Positions 1 to 6,934 of a DNA stretch of 64,000 bases are shown piece after piece. Source of the stretch: Rugamonas brunnea (lineage in GTDB: Bacteria; Pseudomonadota; Gammaproteobacteria; Burkholderiales; Burkholderiaceae_D); assembly GCF_014042345.1 (NCBI RefSeq), contig NZ_JACEZT010000007.1, forward strand, positions 62,001 to 126,000. The letters are read 5' to 3'. The stretch's first letter is position 1. Each line of letters begins with the position of its first letter. Below the pieces are notes generated by a model that did not search any database, had not been told where the DNA came from, and saw nothing but the letters and a program-made list of their open reading frames with translations. Both the position numbers and the translations under genes were made by a program.

Positions 1-281
1 TGCAGGCCAAGCTCGACTATCAACTGGCCGGCCTGGGCTTCGGCTTCCTCCCCGAACCGTGCGCGCGCGCCGCCATCGCGGCCGGCCTGCTGGTGGAAAA
101 GCAGGTCGAGGAGCCCAAGCCGGACGAAACCTTCTACCTGGCCTGGCGCACGGGCGAGACGGGCGCCGCCCTGCGCTGGTGGCGCGAGCGCATGACCCAG
201 CCCGGCGTGTTCGAGCGGCTGGTGCGCCATCTGCCCGGCCATGGCAGGTTTGCCACAGATGGGGCCGCAGCAAGCGGCTGA
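1..281 (+). CDS. LysR-family transcriptional regulator, C-terminal fragment
   Basis: The last 92 codons of a gene that enters from the left edge, so the DNA-binding domain is not visible. The frame starting at base 3 reads GLGFGFLPEP, then a long stretch ending in a basic RWWRERM segment. This matches the last beta-alpha elements of the LysR effector-binding domain (type 2 periplasmic-binding fold), where a 'G.G...LP' turn is typical. The role would be ligand-responsive transcription control; target and ligand cannot be inferred. The family call is fairly sure, although only about 30% of the protein is present. Confidence 0.72.
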   Translation, partial: QAKLDYQLAGLGFGFLPEPCARAAIAAGLLVEKQVEEPKPDETFYLAWRTGETGAALRWWRERMTQPGVFERLVRHLPGHGRFATDGAAASG

Positions 282-369
282 ATCGCCGGCCGGCCCGCCC
301 CGGAGTTGACCCGAACCAATAATTTCGGGATGATGGTGTGATCATGTTGGCATTACTCTGGAACAATTT

Positions 370-1350
370 ATGACTGTGTCGTCCGCCGCACCACCCTTGT
401 TCATGCAATTGCTGGCCGACCGCAATGGCAGTCCGGCCGGTTTGCTGTTCGACGCCGCGCCCGCCGTGGCGCCGTCCGACCTGCCGCACGAGGCGCTGGG
501 CGAACTGGCGGCCCATGGTGCCTGTTACTTCCGCGCCGATCTGGCGGCGGAACTGGCCGACGCGTTGCGAGCCCAGGGCTGGCAGCCGCTGGCGGCCGAG
601 CAACTGCTGCGGGCCGACGCCGCGTTCCCGTTCGCGCTGGCGCCGTCCGTGCAGTGCGTGGAGGGCGACTGGTTCCTCGAACCGCCGCCGCAGCCGGTGG
701 GCCAGCAAGCAATGTCGCGCGCGCTGGCGCTGCAACTGGTGCAACTGGTGTCGGCCGACGCCGACACCCATGAAATCGAATCGGTGCTGCGGCGCGATCC
801 CACCTTGTCCTACCAGTTGCTGCGGCTGGTCAATTCGCTGGGCGTCGGTTCGGGCCGGCGCGTGACCAGTTTTTCCCAGGCCATCCTGATCCTGGGCCGG
901 GCCCAGTTGCGGCGCTGGCTCAACCTGATGCTGTTCTGCACCCGCGATGGCGATCTGCGTTCACCCATGTTGCTGGGCCGCGTGGCCGTGCGCGCGCGGG
1001 CCATGGAATTGCTGGCGCAGGCGACCGGCATGGACAAGGCGCGCCAGGAGCAGGCCTTCATGGCCGGCATGTTCTCGCTGCTCGGCGTGCTGTTCGGCCT
1101 GCCGCTGGCCGAAGTGCTGCAACCGCTGACGATCGCCGACGCCGTGCAGCAGGCGCTGCTGCGCCACGAGGGGGCGATGGGCGACTTGCTGCTGTTGCTG
1201 GAACGGGCCGAGCGGCGCGACTTCGCGGCCGTGGCCGCGCAACTGGCGCAACTGCAACTGTCCGGCGCCGAATTCAACCAGATCGTCGCCGATGCCCACT
1301 TGTGGATGCAGAGCGTGGCGGCCAGCGCGGCGGACATGGGCCATGCATGA
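370..1350 (+). CDS. HDOD-domain signalling protein
   Basis: 326 aa. The C-terminal two thirds (about residues 110-320) is an HDOD domain: RDPTLSYQLLRLVNS, then the ILGRAQLRRWL helix, are characteristic. The N-terminal ~100 residues look like a shrunken EAL-type domain without catalytic residues, as in the CdgJ/YuxH group, but this is weak. HDOD proteins usually act in regulation of c-di-GMP signalling, motility or stress and have no demonstrated hydrolase activity. Its stop overlaps the start of the PAS-GGDEF-EAL gene by 8 bases, so the two are probably translationally coupled and work in the same c-di-GMP circuit (inference). Confidence 0.82.
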   Translation: MTVSSAAPPLFMQLLADRNGSPAGLLFDAAPAVAPSDLPHEALGELAAHGACYFRADLAAELADALRAQGWQPLAAEQLLRADAAFPFALAPSVQCVEGDWFLEPPPQPVGQQAMSRALALQLVQLVSADADTHEIESVLRRDPTLSYQLLRLVNSLGVGSGRRVTSFSQAILILGRAQLRRWLNLMLFCTRDGDLRSPMLLGRVAVRARAMELLAQATGMDKARQEQAFMAGMFSLLGVLFGLPLAEVLQPLTIADAVQQALLRHEGAMGDLLLLLERAERRDFAAVAAQLAQLQLSGAEFNQIVADAHLWMQSVAASAADMGHA

Positions 1351-3517
1351 TGCGGCCATCGCGCGCTGCCTGGCGCTGAGCCGGCAAGCCCGCGCCCAGC
1401 AAGGCGGCGGGCCGGGCACCGCAATGGCCAGCTCACTGGCCGACACCCTGGCCAACCTGGAGGCGGCGCTCGAACAACTGGCCACCCACGGGGTGGATGC
1501 GGCCGAGCTGCAGCCGGACGCCGTGCTCGAACTGGACCTGGCCGGCTACGTGAAAGGCTGGAACAGCGGCGCGGCCCACGTGTTCGGCTACACGGCGCAG
1601 GAAGCCGTGGGCCAGCACGTGCTGTTCCTGTACGCGCCCGACGATGAGGACCAGACCGTCGCCGAACTGTTCCCCCGCCATGCCAAGGGCTATGCCGACG
1701 TGCGGCGCCGCAAGAAGTCGGGCGAGGTGGCATGGCTGCGGCTGGCCAACGCGGAATTGCAGAACGACCGCGCCGAGGTGGTCGGCATGCTCGTCATGTT
1801 CAACCTGCTCGACGATCCGCTGTCCGAGGCGGACAAGGTGCACCTGCATGCGCGCATCATCGAGGACAGCGACCAGGGCGTGCTGATCACGGACGCCAAC
1901 GAGCGCATCGTCTCGATCAACAATGCCTTCACCCGCATCACGGGCTACACGCCGGCCGAAGCCATCGGCCAGACGCCGGATCTGCTGCGCTCGGGTATCC
2001 ACGACGCCGAGTTCCGCGTCAAGGTGCGGGCCGCCATGCAGGGCCAGGGGCCGTGGCGCGGCGAGATCATGGGCCGGCGCAAGAATGGCGAGTTGTTCCC
2101 GCAGTCCGTCACCATCAGCGTGGTGCGCGACCAGCACGGCCAGATCAGCCACACGTTCTCGCTGTTCTCCGACATCAGCGTGCACAAGGATGCCGAGGCG
2201 CGCATGCAGCGCATGGCCAACTACGACGCGCTGACCGGCCTGCCCAACCTGTGCCTGCTGAGCCAGCTGATGGGCCAGGCCTTGACCGAGGCGCGCCGCA
2301 GCCGCGAACACGGCGCGCTGCTGGTGGTCGAGATCAGCCGCATCGGCGCCATCAGCGACACGCTGGGCCACGAGATCGGCAATGAATTGTTGTGCGAGAT
2401 AGGGCGGCTGTTCCGGCTGTCGCTGCGCGAGGCCGACGTGCTGGCCAAGCTCGACGGCAATCGTTTCGCCGTGGCGCTGCTGCACATCGAAAAGCGCGAG
2501 CACGCGGCCATCGTGGCGCAGAAGCTGATGGCCTCGCTCGAAGCGCCCATCGTCATCGACGGCCACCGGTTGCAGGTGGGGGCGCATGTCGGCATCACCG
2601 TCTATCCCGAGGATGGCACGGAGACGCCGGCCCTGTTGCGCTGTGCCGATGTGGCCACCAGCAAGGCCGGGCAGAGCGTGGAATCGGGCTTCCTGTTCTA
2701 CAGCGAGGAAATGAATTTGCGCGCCAAGGAGCACCTGCGGCTGGAGAGCGAGTTGCGGCAGGCGCTGGGCAATGGCGAACTGCAGCTGTACTACCAGCCC
2801 AAGGTGAGCCTGCGCACGGGGCGCATCATGGGCGCGGAAGCGTTGCTGCGCTGGCGCCATCCGGCGCGCGGCATGGTGTCGCCCGGCGTGTTCATTCCGG
2901 TGGCCGAGGAGACCGGGCTGATCCTGGAACTGGGCAAGTGGGTGCTGGAGGAGGCGTGCCGGCAGTTGACCGCGTGGCGCGAGGCCGGGGTGCAGGCGCC
3001 GACGATCGCCGTCAACCTTTCGGGGCGCCAGTTCGACAGCCAGTTGCCCGAGCGGCTGGCCGAGTTGCTGGAGCGCAGTGGTGTGCTACCCGAACAACTG
3101 ATGCTGGAGATCACGGAAAGCCTGCTGGTGCGCGGCACCGAGAATGTGATCGCCATCATGAACAAACTGGTGGCGATGGGCATGGCGCTGGCGCTCGACG
3201 ATTTCGGCACCGGCTATTCCAGCCTGGCCTACCTGAAGAAATTCCCTATCAGCACACTCAAGATTGACCGCTCGTTCGTGATCGGGTTGCCGGACGAGGA
3301 AAACGATTGCGCCATCGCGCGCGCCATCGTCACCATGGCGCGCCAGTTACGGCAGGAAATCGTGGCCGAAGGCGTGGAGACGCCCGAGCAGATGGCCTTC
3401 CTGCGCGGGCTGGGCTGCCATCAGCTGCAAGGCTTCCTGTTCAGCCAGGCCGTGCCGGCGGCGGAGTTCGAAGCCATGCTGCGCGAGGACCGGCGGCTGA
3501 CGGTGGAGATGGCGTAG
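1343..3517 (+). CDS. PAS-PAS-GGDEF-EAL protein, probable c-di-GMP phosphodiesterase
   Basis: 724 aa. I chose the ATG at 1343, overlapping the HDOD stop; an in-frame start at 1292 lies deep inside the upstream gene. Order: PAS (about 50-160), PAS plus PAC (about 170-300), GGDEF-like (about 310-460), EAL (about 475-720). The GGDEF signature is degenerate, reading DGNRF after KL, so cyclase activity is unlikely. The EAL domain has its expected residues: EALLRW, the VNLSGRQF Asn, the EITES Glu, ALDDFGTGYSS, the LKIDRSF Lys, VAEGVET and QLQGFLFS. It should therefore hydrolyse c-di-GMP, with the degenerate GGDEF perhaps acting as a GTP-sensing regulatory domain (family knowledge). No membrane segment is evident, so it is probably cytoplasmic. 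Confidence 0.9.
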   Translation: MHDAAIARCLALSRQARAQQGGGPGTAMASSLADTLANLEAALEQLATHGVDAAELQPDAVLELDLAGYVKGWNSGAAHVFGYTAQEAVGQHVLFLYAPDDEDQTVAELFPRHAKGYADVRRRKKSGEVAWLRLANAELQNDRAEVVGMLVMFNLLDDPLSEADKVHLHARIIEDSDQGVLITDANERIVSINNAFTRITGYTPAEAIGQTPDLLRSGIHDAEFRVKVRAAMQGQGPWRGEIMGRRKNGELFPQSVTISVVRDQHGQISHTFSLFSDISVHKDAEARMQRMANYDALTGLPNLCLLSQLMGQALTEARRSREHGALLVVEISRIGAISDTLGHEIGNELLCEIGRLFRLSLREADVLAKLDGNRFAVALLHIEKREHAAIVAQKLMASLEAPIVIDGHRLQVGAHVGITVYPEDGTETPALLRCADVATSKAGQSVESGFLFYSEEMNLRAKEHLRLESELRQALGNGELQLYYQPKVSLRTGRIMGAEALLRWRHPARGMVSPGVFIPVAEETGLILELGKWVLEEACRQLTAWREAGVQAPTIAVNLSGRQFDSQLPERLAELLERSGVLPEQLMLEITESLLVRGTENVIAIMNKLVAMGMALALDDFGTGYSSLAYLKKFPISTLKIDRSFVIGLPDEENDCAIARAIVTMARQLRQEIVAEGVETPEQMAFLRGLGCHQLQGFLFSQAVPAAEFEAMLREDRRLTVEMA

Positions 3518-3547
3518 CGGCGGCTGTCCGGCATCAATGGAGGGCGC

Positions 3548-3590
3548 TTGTCCCTGTGTGACTATGCGATAATCGAAACGCACAGGGGAA
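3548..3590 (+). promoter_or_regulatory. Possible promoter with flanking inverted repeat
   Basis: An extended -10-like TGCGATAAT (hexamer at 3568-3573) lies about 20 bases upstream of the small membrane-protein gene. It is bracketed by a 7-base inverted repeat, CCCTGTG (3552-3558) and CACAGGG (3581-3587), which could be an operator or a leader hairpin. The -35 match (TTGTCC at 3548) is at non-ideal spacing. Confidence 0.3.
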
Positions 3591-3594
3591 TGTC

Positions 3595-3906
3595 ATGAAC
3601 GCTGTTATCTTCGACAGTCATCAGTATGTTCAACGCCTGGTCGATGCAGGCGTGACGCCGCAGGCCGCCATCGAGCATATTGCGAAAATCGATGAGCTCA
3701 ATGCAAAAATTGATCGGGTCGCGGCCGAGCTCAACGCCAAGATTGATCGGGTCGCAGCCGAGCTCAACGCCAAGATCGACACGCTGGCGGCGGAATGCCG
3801 GACCTATGTCGCGGACGCGAAAGCTGATGTGGTGCGTTGGGTGGTCAGCGTGGCTATCCTGCAGTTTGCGCTCAATTCGGCCTTGGTGCTTAAATTGATG
3901 CATTGA
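3595..3906 (+). CDS. Small coiled-coil, membrane-anchored protein (DUF1640/CCDC90-like)
   Basis: 103 aa. The N-terminal FDSHQYVQRLVDAGVTPQAA segment resembles the start of bacterial DUF1640 (CCDC90/MCU-regulator-like) proteins. Residues about 34-66 contain three near-identical 11-residue units, ELNAKIDRVAA, encoded by 33-base direct repeats (3694-3792), which form a coiled coil. The last ~23 residues are a single hydrophobic segment, presumably a tail anchor. Function unknown; many relatives sit beside mobile or toxin-antitoxin genes, but nothing like that is visible here. The repeat number may vary between strains by slippage. Confidence 0.7.
   Translation: MNAVIFDSHQYVQRLVDAGVTPQAAIEHIAKIDELNAKIDRVAAELNAKIDRVAAELNAKIDTLAAECRTYVADAKADVVRWVVSVAILQFALNSALVLKLMH
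3694..3792 (+). repeat. Three 33-base in-frame direct repeats
   Basis: Units begin at 3694, 3727 and 3760, each starting GAGCTCAA and encoding ELNAKID(R/T). The first two are nearly identical apart from silent changes; the third diverges at its end. They lie inside the coiled-coil gene. Confidence 0.85.
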
Positions 3907-3935
3907 TAGCCCGCCATGTCCGCAGGGAGATAGTG

Positions 3936-4379
3936 ATGGCGCAATTGCCGACGGTGCACTCATACGATCTGGAACGGTTCAAAAAGGCACAGTCGCCTGT
4001 GTACGACACGGTGCTGCGCGAGCTGGCGCAAGGGCGCAAGCGCAGCCACTGGATGTGGTTCATTTTTCCGCAACTGGACGGCTTGGGACGCAGCGAAACG
4101 GCCCGCTATTATGCGCTGTCCGGCCTGGACGAGGCGCGCGCCTATCTGGCCGACCCCGTGCTGGGCGAACGGCTGCGGGCGTGCTGCGGCGTGCTGGCCG
4201 GCTTGCCTGGCCACGATCCGCACGCCATCTTCGGCGCGCCGGACGACATGAAACTCCATTCCTGCCTGACCCTGTTCGCGCAAGCGGCGCCCGGGGAGGG
4301 CATTTTCACACAGTGCCTGCAACAGTACTTCGGCGGTGCGCCGGATCAGGCAACGCTGGATTTACTGGCGCGCGGCTGA
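3936..4379 (+). CDS. DUF1810 family protein
   Basis: 147 aa. The ATG at 3936 follows a good ribosome-binding site (AGGGAGAT). An in-frame TTG at 3903 exists but has no such site. DUF1810 hallmarks are RKRSHWMWFIFPQ near the N-terminus, ETARYYALS, and DDMKLHSCLTLF near residues 110-120. The family is of unknown function, about 140-150 aa, cytoplasmic, so this is full length. It is followed at once by a strong hairpin. Confidence 0.85.
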   Translation: MAQLPTVHSYDLERFKKAQSPVYDTVLRELAQGRKRSHWMWFIFPQLDGLGRSETARYYALSGLDEARAYLADPVLGERLRACCGVLAGLPGHDPHAIFGAPDDMKLHSCLTLFAQAAPGEGIFTQCLQQYFGGAPDQATLDLLARG

Positions 4380-4382
4380 TTT

Positions 4383-4432
4383 GTCGGCCCAGGCCGGCAA
4401 GTCCCCCAAAGGCGTTGCCGGCCTGCGCCGAC
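4383..4432 (+). terminator. Hairpin after the DUF1810 gene
   Basis: 18-base arms, 4383-4400 and 4415-4432 (GTCGGC..AGGCCGGCAA against TTGCCGGCCT..GCCGAC), two mismatches, 14-base loop, starting four bases after the stop codon. No U-run follows, so termination is inferred from position and stability only. Confidence 0.5.
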
Positions 4433-4471
4433 ATCCTCTTGCAGGGCTGGGTCGCGTTGTTACAGAACTGC

Positions 4472-4496
4472 ATTTGTACAAATATATCTCTATAAT
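4472..4496 (+). promoter_or_regulatory. Promoter -10 with adjacent palindromic operator candidate
   Basis: A perfect TATAAT (4491-4496) stands 32 bases before the ClC start. Just upstream is a perfect 12-base palindrome, ATTTGTACAAAT (4472-4483), within the spacer/-35 zone, where a bound repressor would block polymerase. No good -35 is seen at 17 bases. The local A/T richness contrasts with the surrounding GC-rich DNA. Confidence 0.5.
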
Positions 4497-4528
4497 GGTG
4501 GTCCTGTTCCGCTTGCCACCATCTGTTC

Positions 4529-5878
4529 ATGTCCACTCTGCACGACGTCCACGCCGCTTTCAAACGCGAATTCGTCAGCCTGGACCTGTGGTGGACACGC
4601 GCCGTGGTGGTGGGGGCGGCGGCGGCGGCCGGCCTGACGGTGGTGGGTTTCACCTGGCTGGCCGAGAGCGCGTTGCGGCTGTTTCTGCGCGTGGGCGCGT
4701 GGTCGTGGTGGGCGGCGCTGGTGTGGATGCCGCTGGCCACGGCCGTCATCGTGTGGCTGACGCGGCGTTTCGCGCCGGGCGCGGCCGGTTCCGGCATCCC
4801 GCAGGTGATGGCGACGCTGGACCCCGCCGTCGGCTCACCGCAGCGGCCGCTGTACGTGTCGTTGCGGCTGAGCGCGGCCAAGATCGCATTGACCGCTTCG
4901 GGCATGCTGGCGGGGCTGTCGCTGGGACGCGAGGGGCCGTCGGTGCAGATCGCCGCCGGGGTCATGCTGGCCGCCCGCCGTTTGCTGCCGCGGCGTGCCG
5001 CCGTGAATGCCCATGCGCTGCTGGTGGCCGGCGGCGCGGCCGGCATCGCGGCGGCCTTCAACACGCCGCTGGCGGGCGTCATGTTCGCCATCGAGGAATT
5101 GTCGCGCAAGCCCGAGCAACGTAACAGCGGCCTGATCGTGGCCGGCATCGTGCTGGCCGGCCTGATCGCCGTGTCCATCAACGGCAATGCGACCCATTTT
5201 GGCGTGATCCATCCGGGGCCGATCGGCCTTGCGCTGTTGTGGCCGGGGTTGCTGGCCACGCTGGCCAGCGGCGTAGCCGGCGGCCTGTTCGCGCGCTTGT
5301 TGCTCGCCTCGCTGAGCGGCCACGCCGCCGACGCGCCCAGCCGCTGGCGCACGCGGCATCCGGTGGGGTTCGCCGCCGGCTGCGGCCTGCTGGTGGCGGG
5401 CCTGGGCATGCTGAGCCACGGCGCCACCTACGGCAGCGGCAATGAGATCACGCGCGCCATGCTCGACGGCGGCGCCGTGCCGGCTGCCTTCGTGCTGTTC
5501 AAATATGTGGCCACCTGGCTGACCGTGTGGTCGGGCGTGCCGGCGGGGATCTTCGCGCCGTCGCTGGCGATCGGCGCGGCGCTGGGCCACGACGTGGGCC
5601 TCTTGACGCATTATCCCTACCTGCCAGCCCTGATCGCGCTGGGCATGGTCGGCTTCCTGGCCGCCGCCACCCAGGCGCCGTTGACGGCCTTCATCATCGT
5701 CATGGAAATGGTGGACGGCCATGCCATGGTGCTGAGTCTGATGGCCTGCGCCGTCGTCGCCAGCACCGTGTCGCGGGTGCTGTCCACGCCACTGTACGCG
5801 GCGCTGGCCAAATTGCAGTTGCAACGCATGGCTGGCTACGCGCCGCCGGCCGCAGCGGCCGAGCGGGTAGGGCACTGA
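4529..5878 (+). CDS. ClC-family chloride channel / H+-Cl- antiporter
   Basis: 449 aa integral membrane protein with about ten or more hydrophobic helices. ClC selectivity motifs are present: GSGIPQ (about residue 89), GREGP with the gating glutamate (about 133-137), and GIFAPSLAIG (about 343). The motif PLAGVMFAIEEL keeps the paired Glu at the position of the E. coli internal proton glutamate (E203), and the C-terminal TPLYAAL keeps the chloride-coordinating Tyr. This suggests a proton-coupled antiporter rather than a passive channel (inference from family knowledge). No C-terminal CBS domains. Likely role: acid resistance or charge balance. A MarR regulator follows on the same strand. Confidence 0.9.
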   Translation: MSTLHDVHAAFKREFVSLDLWWTRAVVVGAAAAAGLTVVGFTWLAESALRLFLRVGAWSWWAALVWMPLATAVIVWLTRRFAPGAAGSGIPQVMATLDPAVGSPQRPLYVSLRLSAAKIALTASGMLAGLSLGREGPSVQIAAGVMLAARRLLPRRAAVNAHALLVAGGAAGIAAAFNTPLAGVMFAIEELSRKPEQRNSGLIVAGIVLAGLIAVSINGNATHFGVIHPGPIGLALLWPGLLATLASGVAGGLFARLLLASLSGHAADAPSRWRTRHPVGFAAGCGLLVAGLGMLSHGATYGSGNEITRAMLDGGAVPAAFVLFKYVATWLTVWSGVPAGIFAPSLAIGAALGHDVGLLTHYPYLPALIALGMVGFLAAATQAPLTAFIIVMEMVDGHAMVLSLMACAVVASTVSRVLSTPLYAALAKLQLQRMAGYAPPAAAAERVGH

Positions 5879-5938
5879 GCGCGGCAGCACGCCGCCCCGG
5901 TCCCGGCCCTGCCGCCGGATTTCCGCTATGATTGCGCC

Positions 5939-6457
5939 ATGTCCGATCCGACCCCTTCCTCGTCCCAGCCGGCCGCCACGGCCAGCGCGGCGCTGGACAG
6001 CGAACTGCCTGCCGCCGTGCTGCGCCAGTTCCGCATCATATTCAACGCCGTCAAGACCCATTTCCGCCAGGTGGAAAAAACGGCCGGCATCGGCGGCGCC
6101 CAAGTGTGGGCCCTGAGCCTGATCCAGCAGCGGCCGGGGATAGGCGTGAGCGAACTGGGACGGGCGATGGATGTGCACCAGTCCACGGCCAGCAACCTGG
6201 TCAAGCTGTTGCTGGAACGGGGGCTGGCGCGGGCCGAGAAGAATGGGCAGGACCGGCGTGCCGTCGGCCTGTTCCTGAGCGAGACCGGACAGCACCTGCT
6301 GGACCGCGCACCCGCGCCGTTCTCCGGCGTATTGCCCGATGCGCTGGCCGGCATCGACGTCGCCACGCTGGCCCGCCTGCAGCAGGATCTGGGCACGCTG
6401 ATCGCGGCGCTGGCGGCCGACGAGGCCAGCGCCACCACGCCGCTGGCCGACTTGTAG
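5939..6457 (+). CDS. MarR-family transcriptional regulator
   Basis: 172 aa. The winged-helix core lies at about 40-140: a GVSELGRAMDVHQSTASNLV recognition helix region, then LLERGLARAEKNGQDRRAVG, the wing with the usual basic DRR. MarR proteins are dimeric repressors released by small phenolic or oxidant ligands. It has a Ser/Ala/Pro-rich N-terminal ~20-residue extension. The target may be its own promoter, the upstream transporter gene, or the downstream glutaredoxin-like gene (inference from adjacency). Confidence 0.88.
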   Translation: MSDPTPSSSQPAATASAALDSELPAAVLRQFRIIFNAVKTHFRQVEKTAGIGGAQVWALSLIQQRPGIGVSELGRAMDVHQSTASNLVKLLLERGLARAEKNGQDRRAVGLFLSETGQHLLDRAPAPFSGVLPDALAGIDVATLARLQQDLGTLIAALAADEASATTPLADL

Positions 6458-6540
6458 TAGCGCTGGCGCCGGGAAGCGGCTACTATCGGCGGGCGCAGCA
6501 TTTTCATCCCACAGACCGAGTCGACCACCAAGGAGTGACC

Positions 6541-6921
6541 ATGACCCGCAGCATCCTGGACGAAGCCCACATCCATCCCGCCATCCGCGCCACCATCAGC
6601 GACAGCCACGCCGACGTGGTGCGCGAGGTGCAGGCCGCCATCGCGGCCCATGCCGTGGTGGTGGTGGGCATGGCCCAGAACCCGTTCCCGCGCAAGGCGC
6701 GCAAGATCCTCGACGGACTGGGCCAGCCTTACCATTACCTCGAATACGGCAGCTACCTGTCGCAATGGCGGCGCCGCAACGCGCTCAAGATGTGGACCGG
6801 CTGGCCCACCATGCCCATGGTGTTCGTGCGCGGCGTGCTGGTGGGCGGCGCCCAGGAATTGCAGAAGCTGGTCGACCAGGGCCAGTTCCCCGCGCTGCTG
6901 GCGGCTGCGCAAACGGCCTGA
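6541..6921 (+). CDS. Glutaredoxin-fold protein lacking active-site cysteines
   Basis: 126 aa. ATG at 6541 follows AAGGAGTGACC, an excellent ribosome-binding site. The fold is recognisable from VVVVGMAQNPFPRKARKIL (strand, active-site loop, helix), the cis-Pro loop WPTMPMVFV and VLVGGAQEL, as in monothiol and dithiol glutaredoxins. In place of a CPYC or CGFS active site it reads NPFP, and there is no cysteine anywhere in the protein. It cannot perform thiol-disulfide exchange; a scaffold, glutathione-binding or regulatory role is possible but unproven. It sits 83 bases downstream of the MarR gene on the same strand. Confidence 0.8.
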   Translation: MTRSILDEAHIHPAIRATISDSHADVVREVQAAIAAHAVVVVGMAQNPFPRKARKILDGLGQPYHYLEYGSYLSQWRRRNALKMWTGWPTMPMVFVRGVLVGGAQELQKLVDQGQFPALLAAAQTA

Positions 6922-6934
6922 GAACCGCGGGGGC

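Noticed and set aside
6455..6485. Inverted repeat TAGTAGC / GCTACTA at the MarR stop codon as an operator
   Set aside because: Only seven bases per arm and overlapping the coding end; could be a weak terminator, not enough to call.
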